Positions 49,208 to 56,230 of a stretch of 64,000 nt of DNA are shown piece by piece. Under the pieces are notes generated by a model. The model saw only the letters and a program-made list of their open reading frames with translations, made no database searches and was not told where the DNA came from. A program made the position numbers and the translations under genes. The stretch's first letter is position 1. Each line of letters begins with the position of its first letter. This DNA comes from Sphingomonas sp. J315 (GTDB lineage Bacteria; Pseudomonadota; Alphaproteobacteria; Sphingomonadales; Sphingomonadaceae), in NCBI RefSeq assembly GCF_024666595.1, contig NZ_CP088296.1, forward strand, positions 1,488,001-1,552,000, in the 5' to 3' direction.

Positions 49208-50397
49208 GCTCGCCACGCAAGCAGATGCAGGGCGCTGATGAAGTCCTCATGGATGGTACATCCCGCCCCGGCAGGAAGCTTTGTGTCGTTTGAGCGCATG
49301 TTCTGAGCAACGCAGAAAACCGGCTTACCAAGCGCGACAGCGTAGCCGACTTCGAACAGTGTGCCTGGGCTGCTCCCATTGATAATGGCTAGCACTGCGT
49401 CACAATCTCGGATTGCTTGAAGATCCTGCTCGACCACGGCTTCAGCGGGTCCGTGGCCGATATCGTGAACGGGACTGAATACCTCCATACCCCAACCGGC
49501 CAGCACCTTTCGCGCTTCATTGATAATCACGCGCTGCCCCAGCTCGCGAAACGGCCCGGCCAGATACACCTTGCCGCCCGCGAGGCGGATGGGCTCGTGC
49601 GAGCCCGCCAAGGTTTCAGAGATCGGAGCGATCGGAAGGGTTTCGGACTCCACATAGGCGGCGACGCTTCGTGAAGCGTAGTCGGCGGCCTCGACAGGAG
49701 TCATGTTCTCCTTGCCCCACGCAAGCGCAAACGCTGCTACGAACACGTCGCCCGAACCCACTGTGAATACGCTCGAGGCTCGATACGCTGGGACGGTCCC
49801 TTCCAGGCCATCACGCGTGAATATGCGCGCGCCATCAAGCCCACATTTTGCGATCACAACCTCGGCGCTTTCCTCTTTGAGAAGATGCATTGCACCCTGA
49901 TCGACCTGCATTCGCGTCAGCAGCCGGATTTCCGCCGCGTTTGCGACAATGGCGAGCCGATCGGCAGTCGAACCCGATTGCCGGAAACCCTTCGGGCTTA
50001 TTGGCGACTGGGGATCGTAGACGCAGATGTCAGCCCTCACCGTCGGAGAGCATTCGAGCATCCCGAATTGCAAAACCAGCCCGCCATCCAAATGGAACGA
50101 CGGTTGAGCCATGATCTCAGACAGCCGTGGATGAATTAATGGCTCGGCCAGAGAATGTAGATATTCGAAGCTGATGAACTGGTCGCCGCCATGACGGACG
50201 ACATCGACTCCGTAGGCTTCGAAATTGGGGATTACGCGCTCGGCTGCGAGGTCGGGCAGCACCGTGTGAAGTGTCACGGCGTCGAAGTACGGAGCTAACG
50301 CAACAGCCGCCCGGCCAGCGGAGCCGAACACCTGCCTCCTGATCGGAAACGCGCATTCTTCTCCGTAGACTCCGCCGACAACAGAGAGCGCGGTCAT
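49204..50397 (-). CDS. PfkB-family nucleoside kinase fused to nucleoside 2-deoxyribosyltransferase
   Basis: 397 residues. Residues 1-265 form a PfkB/ribokinase fold with the anion hole and catalytic Asp217 in FTVGSGDVFVAAF. Residues 275-397 are a nucleoside deoxyribosyltransferase: VYLAGPF (277-283), DCDAVLAIING (331-341) and the nucleophile Glu349 in GTLFEVGYAVALGKPV. The fusion could swap a base onto deoxyribose and phosphorylate the product. It overlaps both neighbours by ATGA. With the QueC-like enzyme next door, a deazapurine-type nucleotide is a reasonable hypothesis, not an observation. Confidence 0.88.
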   Translation of the reverse strand: MTALSVVGGVYGEECAFPIRRQVFGSAGRAAVALAPYFDAVTLHTVLPDLAAERVIPNFEAYGVDVVRHGGDQFISFEYLHSLAEPLIHPRLSEIMAQPSFHLDGGLVLQFGMLECSPTVRADICVYDPQSPISPKGFRQSGSTADRLAIVANAAEIRLLTRMQVDQGAMHLLKEESAEVVIAKCGLDGARIFTRDGLEGTVPAYRASSVFTVGSGDVFVAAFALAWGKENMTPVEAADYASRSVAAYVESETLPIAPISETLAGSHEPIRLAGGKVYLAGPFRELGQRVIINEARKVLAGWGMEVFSPVHDIGHGPAEAVVEQDLQAIRDCDAVLAIINGSSPGTLFEVGYAVALGKPVFCVAQNMRSNDTKLPAGAGCTIHEDFISALHLLAWRA

Positions 50398-50768
50398 GCC
50401 GGTTTGATCTCGATTTCGACCTTTGCCCCGCTGATCGACAGAACCTCGGCCTGATAGGCAAATTTCTCCTTCAGGCATTCGATCATATCGACGAGCCTGA
50501 GTGAGGTTACGGCGCCCACGACTGCGCCCGCGACCGTTTTGACCACAACCCGGTTACGAGGCGCCGTTTCCAGCTCGACCAACAGGATGTCGCCAGCCTT
50601 GAGCGTCGCAACCACCGAAGCGACGGCCGAAGCTATGACAGTCTTCTCATAGATCGCACACTTATCCGGACCCCCACCGCCGCCGCCTTCTCCAGCACTG
50701 CCACCTTGTGAAGTTCCGCTTTGACGCCAATCATCAAAGCCGGAACTTGTATCTCCTCCCCCCGACAT
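50394..50768 (-). CDS. Gly/Ser-rich small protein with a beta-barrel-like core
   Basis: 124 residues. Residues 1-34 are a flexible Gly/Ser tail (MSGGGDTSSGFDDW..., then a run of six Gly). Residues 36-124 look like a compact beta domain (TLKAGDILLVELET, NRVVVKTVAGAVVGAVTS, YQAEVLSISGAKVEIEI), loosely HIRAN-like in its strand pattern, at low confidence. Cys37 and Cys98 are the only cysteines. GGAG precedes the ATG by eight bases. It is first in the coupled cassette and could be a sensor, adaptor or substrate of the QueC-like enzyme; none of this is proven. Confidence 0.7.
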   Translation of the reverse strand: MSGGGDTSSGFDDWRQSGTSQGGSAGEGGGGGGPDKCAIYEKTVIASAVASVVATLKAGDILLVELETAPRNRVVVKTVAGAVVGAVTSLRLVDMIECLKEKFAYQAEVLSISGAKVEIEIKPA

Positions 50769-51118
50769 AGGCAGTTCTCCAAGTGATTATTGGAGGTACG
50801 ATTTCGCGCTCATTTGCAATTGCGTCAATCTCGTCTGTTTCAAAGAGGTGTGTATACATCTCCCTATTCACACCCAGCCGCGCCAGACGGCAGGTTTGAT
50901 ATCAGCACGACAATAGCGCGCCCATCCGTGCGCCGATGGTCGCACGAATTTCTAGATCCGGCGAAGGTTTGCGGCCTTGAGGCTCTGCTCGAGCAAATGC
51001 ACTAGCTGTTAGGAGCTGACGGGTGGCCGCCCGTCATGGCTATAGCATTCCTTGACCAGGCGTCGAGCGAATGGCGGCTTTTGGCAGTCCTCAAGGTCAC
51101 CTCAAATGACCGATATTA

Positions 51119-51186
51119 GGGCGCAAAGCCGTCGTCACTCATGGCACTTTGGCGAAAATGCCATGAGTGACGACCGCTTTGCGCCC
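51119..51186. repeat. Near-perfect 28-bp inverted repeat
   Basis: Arms at 51119-51146 and 51159-51186 pair at 27 of 28 positions around a 12-base loop. No T tract follows on either strand, so it is not a standard intrinsic terminator. It lies between the defence-like cassette and the metal cluster, and could be a mobile-element terminus, a MITE-like hairpin or an RNA-stabilising structure. Confidence 0.7.
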
Positions 51187-51361
51187 CATTATCCGTCGTT
51201 CAGCAGGGCCGCGAGCTTTCCTAAAAGCCGTCGTTCGTCCCGATGCCGCGAGAGCGGTGGTTTTGGTGTCCTGCCACACCTGTTGGGAATGGATCGCGCG
51301 ATGCACCCGATTGTGGAGCATCGATCTGGAAAGAGCCGCAGTTCGCACCGCGGCCCTAATC

Positions 51362-51430
51362 TCATTTTCCTTTATCTCTTTCTTTAGCGCAGCAGGGGCA
51401 GTCCTTATCGCAGCAGTCGCTCATGTTCAT
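51362..51430 (-). CDS. Tiny Cys-rich protein (metallothionein-like candidate)
   Basis: A 22-residue frame, MNMSDCCDKDCPCCAKERDK plus two residues. Five of nine residues from Cys6 to Cys14 are Cys, in the pattern CC-x4-C-P-CC when counted through DKD. A strong GGGAGG site lies seven bases before the ATG. Its place next to a copper/heavy-metal cluster suggests metal binding. It is too short for family assignment, so it rests on the ribosome site and composition. Confidence 0.45.
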   Translation of the reverse strand: MNMSDCCDKDCPCCAKERDKGK

Positions 51431-51749
51431 TGCCAGCCTCCCAATTGAAGGGGAGATAGTACCTTTCCGGCCCATATCTGCAAGTCTGCTATCCCTTGTA
51501 GCGACAAGGCCTGGTCGCAAAACCGCGATTTGATCCGGCCCTCGCCGATTGGCAGGCCGCGTGAGCTAACGAATAGGAAGCTGTCCATCGGCGCGCAGGC
51601 CGAACGGCTCAGGGCTACGCACTTCGGTGCCGGACGTCGGTATGGAACGTGGCTATTCGGCAATGCGGCCGATACTTCTAACGTGTGGCCACGCCCGATG
51701 AGGGACACATTGGCAGTTCGCGTATTTATATGGCCGGTGGAGGGGGAAA

Positions 51750-52223
51750 ATGATGAATACAGGACTGTTGATCGCAATGACGCTGGCGCTTGTCGGCTTG
51801 AGCAAGACACCACTCGCAATCGCCACAACCGCTGAGGACATCGCCGCCGTCCAACCACCAATCGCGACGGTGGACAGGTTTCACTTAGCGTTGGCTGAGG
51901 GGAGAGTCGAAGCCGCGCTCAGGCTGCTGAGCGACGATGTGCTGATCTACGAGTCCGGTCGGGCAGAGCGCAGCAAGGCGGAATATGCGAACCATCATCT
52001 TAAAGCGGACGCCGAGTTCGCGGGCGCGACCCAACGCAAGCTGGTGAAGCGTACGTTCTGGATCGGAGCCGAGTCCGCCTGGGTCACCAGCGAAACCGAG
52101 ACGACCGGCACTTTGAAGGGGAAAACGCTTGCCCTTACCGGCACGGAGACGATGATCCTGCGTCGAACGGCTGGCGTGTGGAAGATCGTCCATATTCACT
52201 GGTCATCGGCGACCAAGCGCTAG
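51750..52223 (+). CDS. Exported NTF2-like (SnoaL/DUF4440) protein
   Basis: 157 residues with an N-terminal signal peptide (MNTGLLIAMTLALVGLSKTPLAIA). A GGAGGGGGAAA site lies before tandem ATGs. The mature part has the NTF2-like pattern: VDRFHLALAEGRVEAALRLL, then YESGRAERSKAEY and a final WKIVHIHWSS. Such proteins often accompany CopA/CopB-type copper genes. The role is unknown. Its stop shares CTAG with the convergent copD stop. Confidence 0.82.
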   Translation: MMNTGLLIAMTLALVGLSKTPLAIATTAEDIAAVQPPIATVDRFHLALAEGRVEAALRLLSDDVLIYESGRAERSKAEYANHHLKADAEFAGATQRKLVKRTFWIGAESAWVTSETETTGTLKGKTLALTGTETMILRRTAGVWKIVHIHWSSATKR

Positions 52224-53098
52224 TCGGGTGATAGCGTTCCAAGGAGCGCAACCACCAGCACCGCAGTGATGCCGAGCGCTAATTCGAGCAACAGGCTGAT
52301 GCGGATCGCGCGCATGTCGCGACCGGCGGCATGTTCGAGTTGCGGGGTGAAGCGCCAGCGATTTGCCGCCGCGAATGCGAGCATCGCCAGGAACAGGGCG
52401 ATCTTGACCGCCAGCGTCTGGCCATAGTCGCTCGCGATCAACTGCACGGGACGGGCGAGATCGGCGATCAAGGCGAGGTTGATCACGCCGGTCACAATCA
52501 GCACACCGACGACTGCCGTGCCTGTGTTCGCGAAGTGGCGCAATGCCGGGACGATCTCGTCGATCGCGGGCTCGCGCCGCCCGATTGCAACGAGCAGAAG
52601 GACCAGCGTACCGATCCAGATGGCGGCCGCGATCAGGTGGAAGATGTCGGACGCCTTATGCAGGACGCCCGTCGCACCCTCGCCAGCCCCCGCATGGCCA
52701 GACCAGGCGAGGCTCGCGAGCGCAACTACGCCCAGCATTGTTGGCAGCAGGGGGGAACGTTCGGATCGCGCTAGCACGGTAAGCACAAGCAGCGCGCCCA
52801 AGGCCAGAAGTCGGACCACCGCCCCTTTTCCGTGGCTCGTTTCGAGCGCGATGAAGCGCAGCATTTCGGTATCGAGAAGGGCTTCATCACCGCCGACCAT
52901 GGCTGCGGCGCTTGCCGCGAAATGCGCGGCAGTGACCACCACGCCAATGGCAGCGAGCAAGGCGATCAAACGCGGCGACACCGCGGCCGGCGCGGTTCGC
53001 TGCGCGCACAGGAGCAACCCGGCGATTGCCATCAGATCGAGGTAGAGGAGAAAGCGCAGCGCGACTGCCACGCCTTCCCCCGCTATTACCCCGATCAT
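52220..53098 (-). CDS. copD: Copper homeostasis membrane protein CopD
   Basis: 292 residues with about eight membrane helices and His/Met residues at their ends (SGHAGAGEGATGVLHKASDIFHL). CopD works with CopC in copper movement across the inner membrane. The ATG at 53098 is one base from the copC stop, so the two form an operon. It is convergent with the NTF2-like gene. Confidence 0.9.
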   Translation of the reverse strand: MIGVIAGEGVAVALRFLLYLDLMAIAGLLLCAQRTAPAAVSPRLIALLAAIGVVVTAAHFAASAAAMVGGDEALLDTEMLRFIALETSHGKGAVVRLLALGALLVLTVLARSERSPLLPTMLGVVALASLAWSGHAGAGEGATGVLHKASDIFHLIAAAIWIGTLVLLLVAIGRREPAIDEIVPALRHFANTGTAVVGVLIVTGVINLALIADLARPVQLIASDYGQTLAVKIALFLAMLAFAAANRWRFTPQLEHAAGRDMRAIRISLLLELALGITAVLVVALLGTLSPD

Positions 53099-53099
53099 G

Positions 53100-53489
53100 T
53101 CAGCCGATGGTGAAGCTGTGCGTGCCGGTGATCCGATGCGTGTCGCCGCCGACGACGTGCCAATCGACCCGATAGGTGCCAGCCGGGAGCGGCTTGGCCG
53201 AGGTCAGCACGATCGAGCTGCCATCGCTGCCGACGGCCGAGTTGACGCCCGTCATCTTCATGTCGGGGTGGTCGGCCATTCCCGGCATGCCGGTCATGGT
53301 CAGCGTCGCTCCCGACAGCTTCGGCGTCAGCCGCTCGCTGAACTTCAGGACGATGCGCGCGGCGGTCTTGACCGTCGCATTCGCCGCCGGGCTCGCGGAC
53401 AGCAGCTTGGGATGGGCCAGCGCGATGCCCGGCACCGCGAGCAGCGAGAAGATCGCTGCTGCGAACATGGATTTCGAAAGGAAGCGCAT
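53100..53489 (-). CDS. copC: Periplasmic copper-binding protein CopC
   Basis: 129 residues with a signal peptide ending ALA before His-Pro; the mature N-terminal His is a Cu(II) ligand in the CopC family. The Met-rich loop MTGMPGMADHPDMKM and the late DTHRITG motif support Cu(I)/Cu(II) binding. GGAG lies six bases before the ATG. It is divergent from the cnrY-like gene across a 108-base region holding a palindrome. Confidence 0.92.
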   Translation of the reverse strand: MRFLSKSMFAAAIFSLLAVPGIALAHPKLLSASPAANATVKTAARIVLKFSERLTPKLSGATLTMTGMPGMADHPDMKMTGVNSAVGSDGSSIVLTSAKPLPAGTYRVDWHVVGGDTHRITGTHSFTIG

Positions 53490-53537
53490 GAACTACTCCA
53501 GTTGGTTCGATGCATGATACGTGCAGGCACATCGCAC

Positions 53538-53555
53538 CCCTCGAAATTTCGAGGG
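53538..53555. promoter_or_regulatory. Palindromic operator candidate between copC and the sigma module
   Basis: CCCTCGAAATTTCGAGGG is a perfect 18-base palindrome centred between the divergent copC and cnrY-like starts. It is well placed to bind a dimeric regulator for both. A short hairpin function is the alternative. No MerR-type spacing is present here, so the CueR-like protein is not the obvious binder. Confidence 0.45.
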
Positions 53556-53597
53556 CACACGCCCATACGCACGTAGTGAGGGGCGGAGACGAAAAAG

Positions 53598-53882
53598 ATG
53601 GCAACCGAAATCGACTATACCGCCCACATGGCGCAGACGCGCTGGTCCGAGCATCCCGGCCTCGACGGCATCGAGGAACGTATCATCGCAGGCATCGATG
53701 CGCGCAGTTCCGACGCGGTGGGGCCGCGCATGACCGTAATGCTTGCGACGGGCGCGTTGTTGATCGGCGCAGTCTTTGGAGGCGTGCCCGGCCAGCGCGC
53801 GGTGGCCGCAACGCCGCATGGATTGGTTGAGCCGGGGCCGCTGGCGCCGTCCACGCTGTTGCTGGGCAGCGCGGCCGAATGA
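53598..53882 (+). CDS. CnrY-like membrane anti-sigma factor (putative)
   Basis: 94 residues with one membrane segment (MTVMLATGALLIGAVFGGV, near residues 45-63) and a cytosolic N-terminus. Length, topology and gene order (Y-X-H) match the CnrY anti-sigma factor of the Cupriavidus cobalt/nickel system, although similarity is not obvious from sequence alone. GGAG lies upstream. It overlaps the next gene by ATGA. Confidence 0.65.
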   Translation: MATEIDYTAHMAQTRWSEHPGLDGIEERIIAGIDARSSDAVGPRMTVMLATGALLIGAVFGGVPGQRAVAATPHGLVEPGPLAPSTLLLGSAAE

Positions 53883-54313
53883 TCCGCCGTCGCGCCGGAC
53901 TCGCGTTGATTGCGTTTGTTGCTGCGCTGTGCGGCGCGCTGGTCGCGCATTTTCTGATCCCTGACCCCGTCAAACCCTCGGTCGATATTCACGCCGTGCT
54001 CCACGAACGGCTGAACCTTGACGCCGAGCAGGCGAAAAAGCTGGAGGTTCTGGAGCGCGATTTCGCGGAGCAGCGACGGTCGCTCGAGGCGCGGATGCGC
54101 GCAGACAATCGTCGGCTCGCCGCCGCAATCCAGGCGGAGCACCGCAACGGCCCTGCGGTCGAGGCGGCGATCGACGCCACACACATGACGATGGGCGAGC
54201 TTCAAAAAGCGACCGTCGCGCATGTCTTCGCTATGCGCGCGTTGCTGCGGGACGACCAGGTCGGGGTGTTCGATGAGGCTGTGACCAAGGCGCTTGTCGA
54301 AGCGCCCAAGTGA
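53879..54313 (+). CDS. CnrX-like periplasmic heavy-metal sensor
   Basis: 144 residues: an N-terminal membrane anchor, then a helical periplasmic domain (HERLNLDAEQAKKLEVLERDF..., HMTMGELQKATVAHVFAMRALL). His and Met residues could bind metal, as in CnrX/NccX. In that system metal binding to X releases the sigma factor held by Y. It is coupled to the sigma gene by a GTGA overlap. Confidence 0.82.
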   Translation: MIRRRAGLALIAFVAALCGALVAHFLIPDPVKPSVDIHAVLHERLNLDAEQAKKLEVLERDFAEQRRSLEARMRADNRRLAAAIQAEHRNGPAVEAAIDATHMTMGELQKATVAHVFAMRALLRDDQVGVFDEAVTKALVEAPK

Positions 54314-54864
54314 GCGTCGGCGACGATGGCAGCGATGCCGCTTTGGTGTCGCGAACGCTGGCAGGGGACCAGCGCGCGTTCGCCATTCTGGTCGGGCGCT
54401 ACAAACGCTATCTCTACGCCATCATCGTCCGGCTGGTTGGCGATCCCGACGAAGCGCTCGACCTGGTTCAGGAGGCGTTCGTGTCGGCGCATGCCGCGCT
54501 TCGGCGTTATGATCCCGATCGCCCGCTGCGGGGTTGGCTCGCGCGGATCGCGCTCAACAAGGCGCGGGACTGGCGGCGCAAGGAGCGCGTGCGCGCGGCG
54601 CTTCGGGCACTGCTGCCGATCGGCGAGGGTCAGAATGTCGCCGATGACGCTGCCTTGCCCGATCGCCAACTGGCCGACCGCAGCGAACTGACCAGCATCG
54701 AACGGAGGATAGCGGGAATGCCCGCGCGCTTGCGAGAAGTGCTGCTGCTGCGGACGATCGACGAACTGACCCAGGCGCAGGTCGCCGAACTGCTCGGAAT
54801 CAGCGAGAAAGCGGTCGAGACGCGGTTATACCGCGCGCGCCGCTATCTGCTCGATGCAGGGTGA
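54310..54864 (+). CDS. ECF sigma factor (CnrH-like)
   Basis: 184 residues from GTG at 54310. Region 2 reads FAILVGRYKRYLYAIIVRL...EALDLVQEAFVSAH and region 4 reads LREVLLLRTIDELTQAQVAELLGISEKAVETRLYRAR. With the upstream Y- and X-like genes it forms a complete cnrYXH-type surface-signalling module. Its targets are probably the adjacent copper genes or a remote efflux pump; no Cnr/Czc RND pump is in the window. The 3' end overlaps the convergent MerR-type gene by 22 bases. Confidence 0.88.
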   Translation: MSVGDDGSDAALVSRTLAGDQRAFAILVGRYKRYLYAIIVRLVGDPDEALDLVQEAFVSAHAALRRYDPDRPLRGWLARIALNKARDWRRKERVRAALRALLPIGEGQNVADDAALPDRQLADRSELTSIERRIAGMPARLREVLLLRTIDELTQAQVAELLGISEKAVETRLYRARRYLLDAG

Positions 54865-55256
54865 TCCGACGGATCGTTCAGCTTCGCGATGATCGGGCAT
54901 TCCGGCCGATCGTCCCCCGCGCAATGCGACGCAAGATCCCTCAGCGTGTCGGCCATAGCCTGCAAAGAGTTAATCTTGGCCTGAAGCTTGCCGATGTGGC
55001 CCGCCGCCATTGCCTTCACATCGGCGCTCTTGCGTTCGCGATCGCGCCACAGGCCCAACAGTTCGGAAATCTCCGCGACCGAGAATCCCAGGTCGCGCGC
55101 GCGCCCGATGAACCGTAGCTCGTGGACATTGGCATCCGAATAGTCGCGATAGCCAGAATCGCGGCGATCCGCGGGCGGGATGAGCCCGATCTCTTCATAA
55201 TAGCGGATCATCTTTGCCGAGATTCCCGTTAACCGCGCCGCCGTGCCTATATTCAT
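54843..55256 (-). CDS. CueR-like MerR-family copper regulator
   Basis: 137 residues from the ATG at 55256 (MNIGTAARLTGISAKMIRYYEEIGLI). After the MerR HTH and dimer helix, the C-terminal metal loop has two Cys with CueR-type spacing (HCAGDDRPECPI), fitting Cu(I)/Ag(I)/Au(I) sensing. It is divergent from the Grx-MauE gene, whose promoter has the matching 19-base spacer and dyad. Confidence 0.88.
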   Translation of the reverse strand: MNIGTAARLTGISAKMIRYYEEIGLIPPADRRDSGYRDYSDANVHELRFIGRARDLGFSVAEISELLGLWRDRERKSADVKAMAAGHIGKLQAKINSLQAMADTLRDLASHCAGDDRPECPIIAKLNDPSDHPASSR

Positions 55257-55303
55257 GTCTGTCCGCCCGCTGATACCGACGCAAAAAATATAGCGGCACC
55301 GGC

Positions 55304-55334
55304 TTGACCTTCCAATGGTTGGAAGGATTATTGG
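55304..55334 (+). promoter_or_regulatory. MerR-type promoter with operator dyad
   Basis: -35 TTGACC (55304-55309) and a -10 candidate TATTGG (55329-55334) are separated by 19 bases, the long spacer typical of MerR-activated promoters. Within it lies the dyad CCTTCCAA-TGG-TTGGAAGG (55308-55326). It should drive the Grx-MauE gene and probably copAB under the CueR-like protein. Confidence 0.8.
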
Positions 55335-55389
55335 CCCATCACGTTGGGGTTGGAAGCGACCCTGACTCCGCAAATTCAAGGAGTTCGAC

Positions 55390-56151
55390 GTGGCACGCAC
55401 CGTAAAGACCGCAGAATTGTTTCGTATGGTGATGCCCAAGCACACCTGTCCCTACGGCCTGAAGGCACTCGATCTGCTCCGGCGCGAAGGCTTTTCGGTC
55501 GATGACCATCACCTGACGACGCGATCCGAAACCGATGCGTTCAAGGTAGAGCATGGGGTGGCGACCACGCCGCAGGTCTTCATCGATGGACGGCGCATTG
55601 GCGGCTATGACGATCTGCGCCGCTATCTGGGCAAGCGCGTCCGCGACAAGGACGCGGTGACCTATGTCCCGGTCATCGCGCTGTTCGGCGTCGCCGCCGC
55701 GATGGCGCTTTCGGCCAGCTGGGCAATCGAACAGAGCCTGTTTACGGTTCGCGCGGCCGAGTGGTTCATCGCTTTTGCCATGTGTCTGCTCGCCCTTCAG
55801 AAGCTCAAGGATGTCGAGAGTTTCGCGACGATGTTCCTCAACTACGACCTGCTGGCCAAGCGGTGGGTGCCCTATGGCCGCATCTATCCCTTTGCTGAGC
55901 TTGCCGCCGGCATTTTGATGGTCACCGGGACGATGATGTGGCTTTCGGTGCCCATCGCATTGTTCATCGGCACGATCGGCGCGGTATCCGTGTTCTATGC
56001 CGTCTATATCGAGCGGCGGGAGCTCAAATGCGCCTGCGTCGGCGGCGACAGCAAGGTTCCGCTGGGTTTCGTCTCGCTGACCGAGAATGTGATGATGGTC
56101 GCGATGGCGGTGTGGATGGTGGCAAAACCATCGCTGCTTGCCACGCACTGA
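55390..56151 (+). CDS. Glutaredoxin-MauE membrane fusion protein
   Basis: 253 residues. The N-terminal glutaredoxin fold has a CPYG motif (HTCPYGLKALDLL) and TPQVFIDGRRIGGYDDL. The C-terminal half has four membrane helices of the MauE/DoxX-like group, with a CAC motif (KCACVGGDSKVPLG). Only one Cys is in the thioredoxin site, so it may transfer reductant through mixed disulfides. The start is GTG at 55390 after AAGGAG. It is the first gene of the CueR-regulated copper operon and probably handles thiol or copper redox state at the membrane. Confidence 0.85.
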   Translation: MARTVKTAELFRMVMPKHTCPYGLKALDLLRREGFSVDDHHLTTRSETDAFKVEHGVATTPQVFIDGRRIGGYDDLRRYLGKRVRDKDAVTYVPVIALFGVAAAMALSASWAIEQSLFTVRAAEWFIAFAMCLLALQKLKDVESFATMFLNYDLLAKRWVPYGRIYPFAELAAGILMVTGTMMWLSVPIALFIGTIGAVSVFYAVYIERRELKCACVGGDSKVPLGFVSLTENVMMVAMAVWMVAKPSLLATH

Positions 56152-56230
56152 GCCCACAGCATGCATCGCCGTGAGGGATGACCCGCATCGGCGCGTAGTC
56201 AGGTGCAATTCAACGGAGCTTTAACAAGCC

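Larger units (their letters stand above)
50769..51749. other. Gap at the right edge of the accessory region
   Basis: Apart from the long inverted repeat at 51119-51186 and the small Cys-rich frame at 51362-51430, I see no gene here. It separates the defence-like cassette from the metal-resistance cluster. The longer open frames crossing it have no ribosome site or family features. Confidence 0.45.

Noticed and set aside
47190..50768. Type IV CBASS or QatABCD
   Set aside because: QueC- and OGG-like proteins are present, but no CD-NTase, TGT-like Cap10, Qat ATPase, QatB or TatD nuclease is found in the window.
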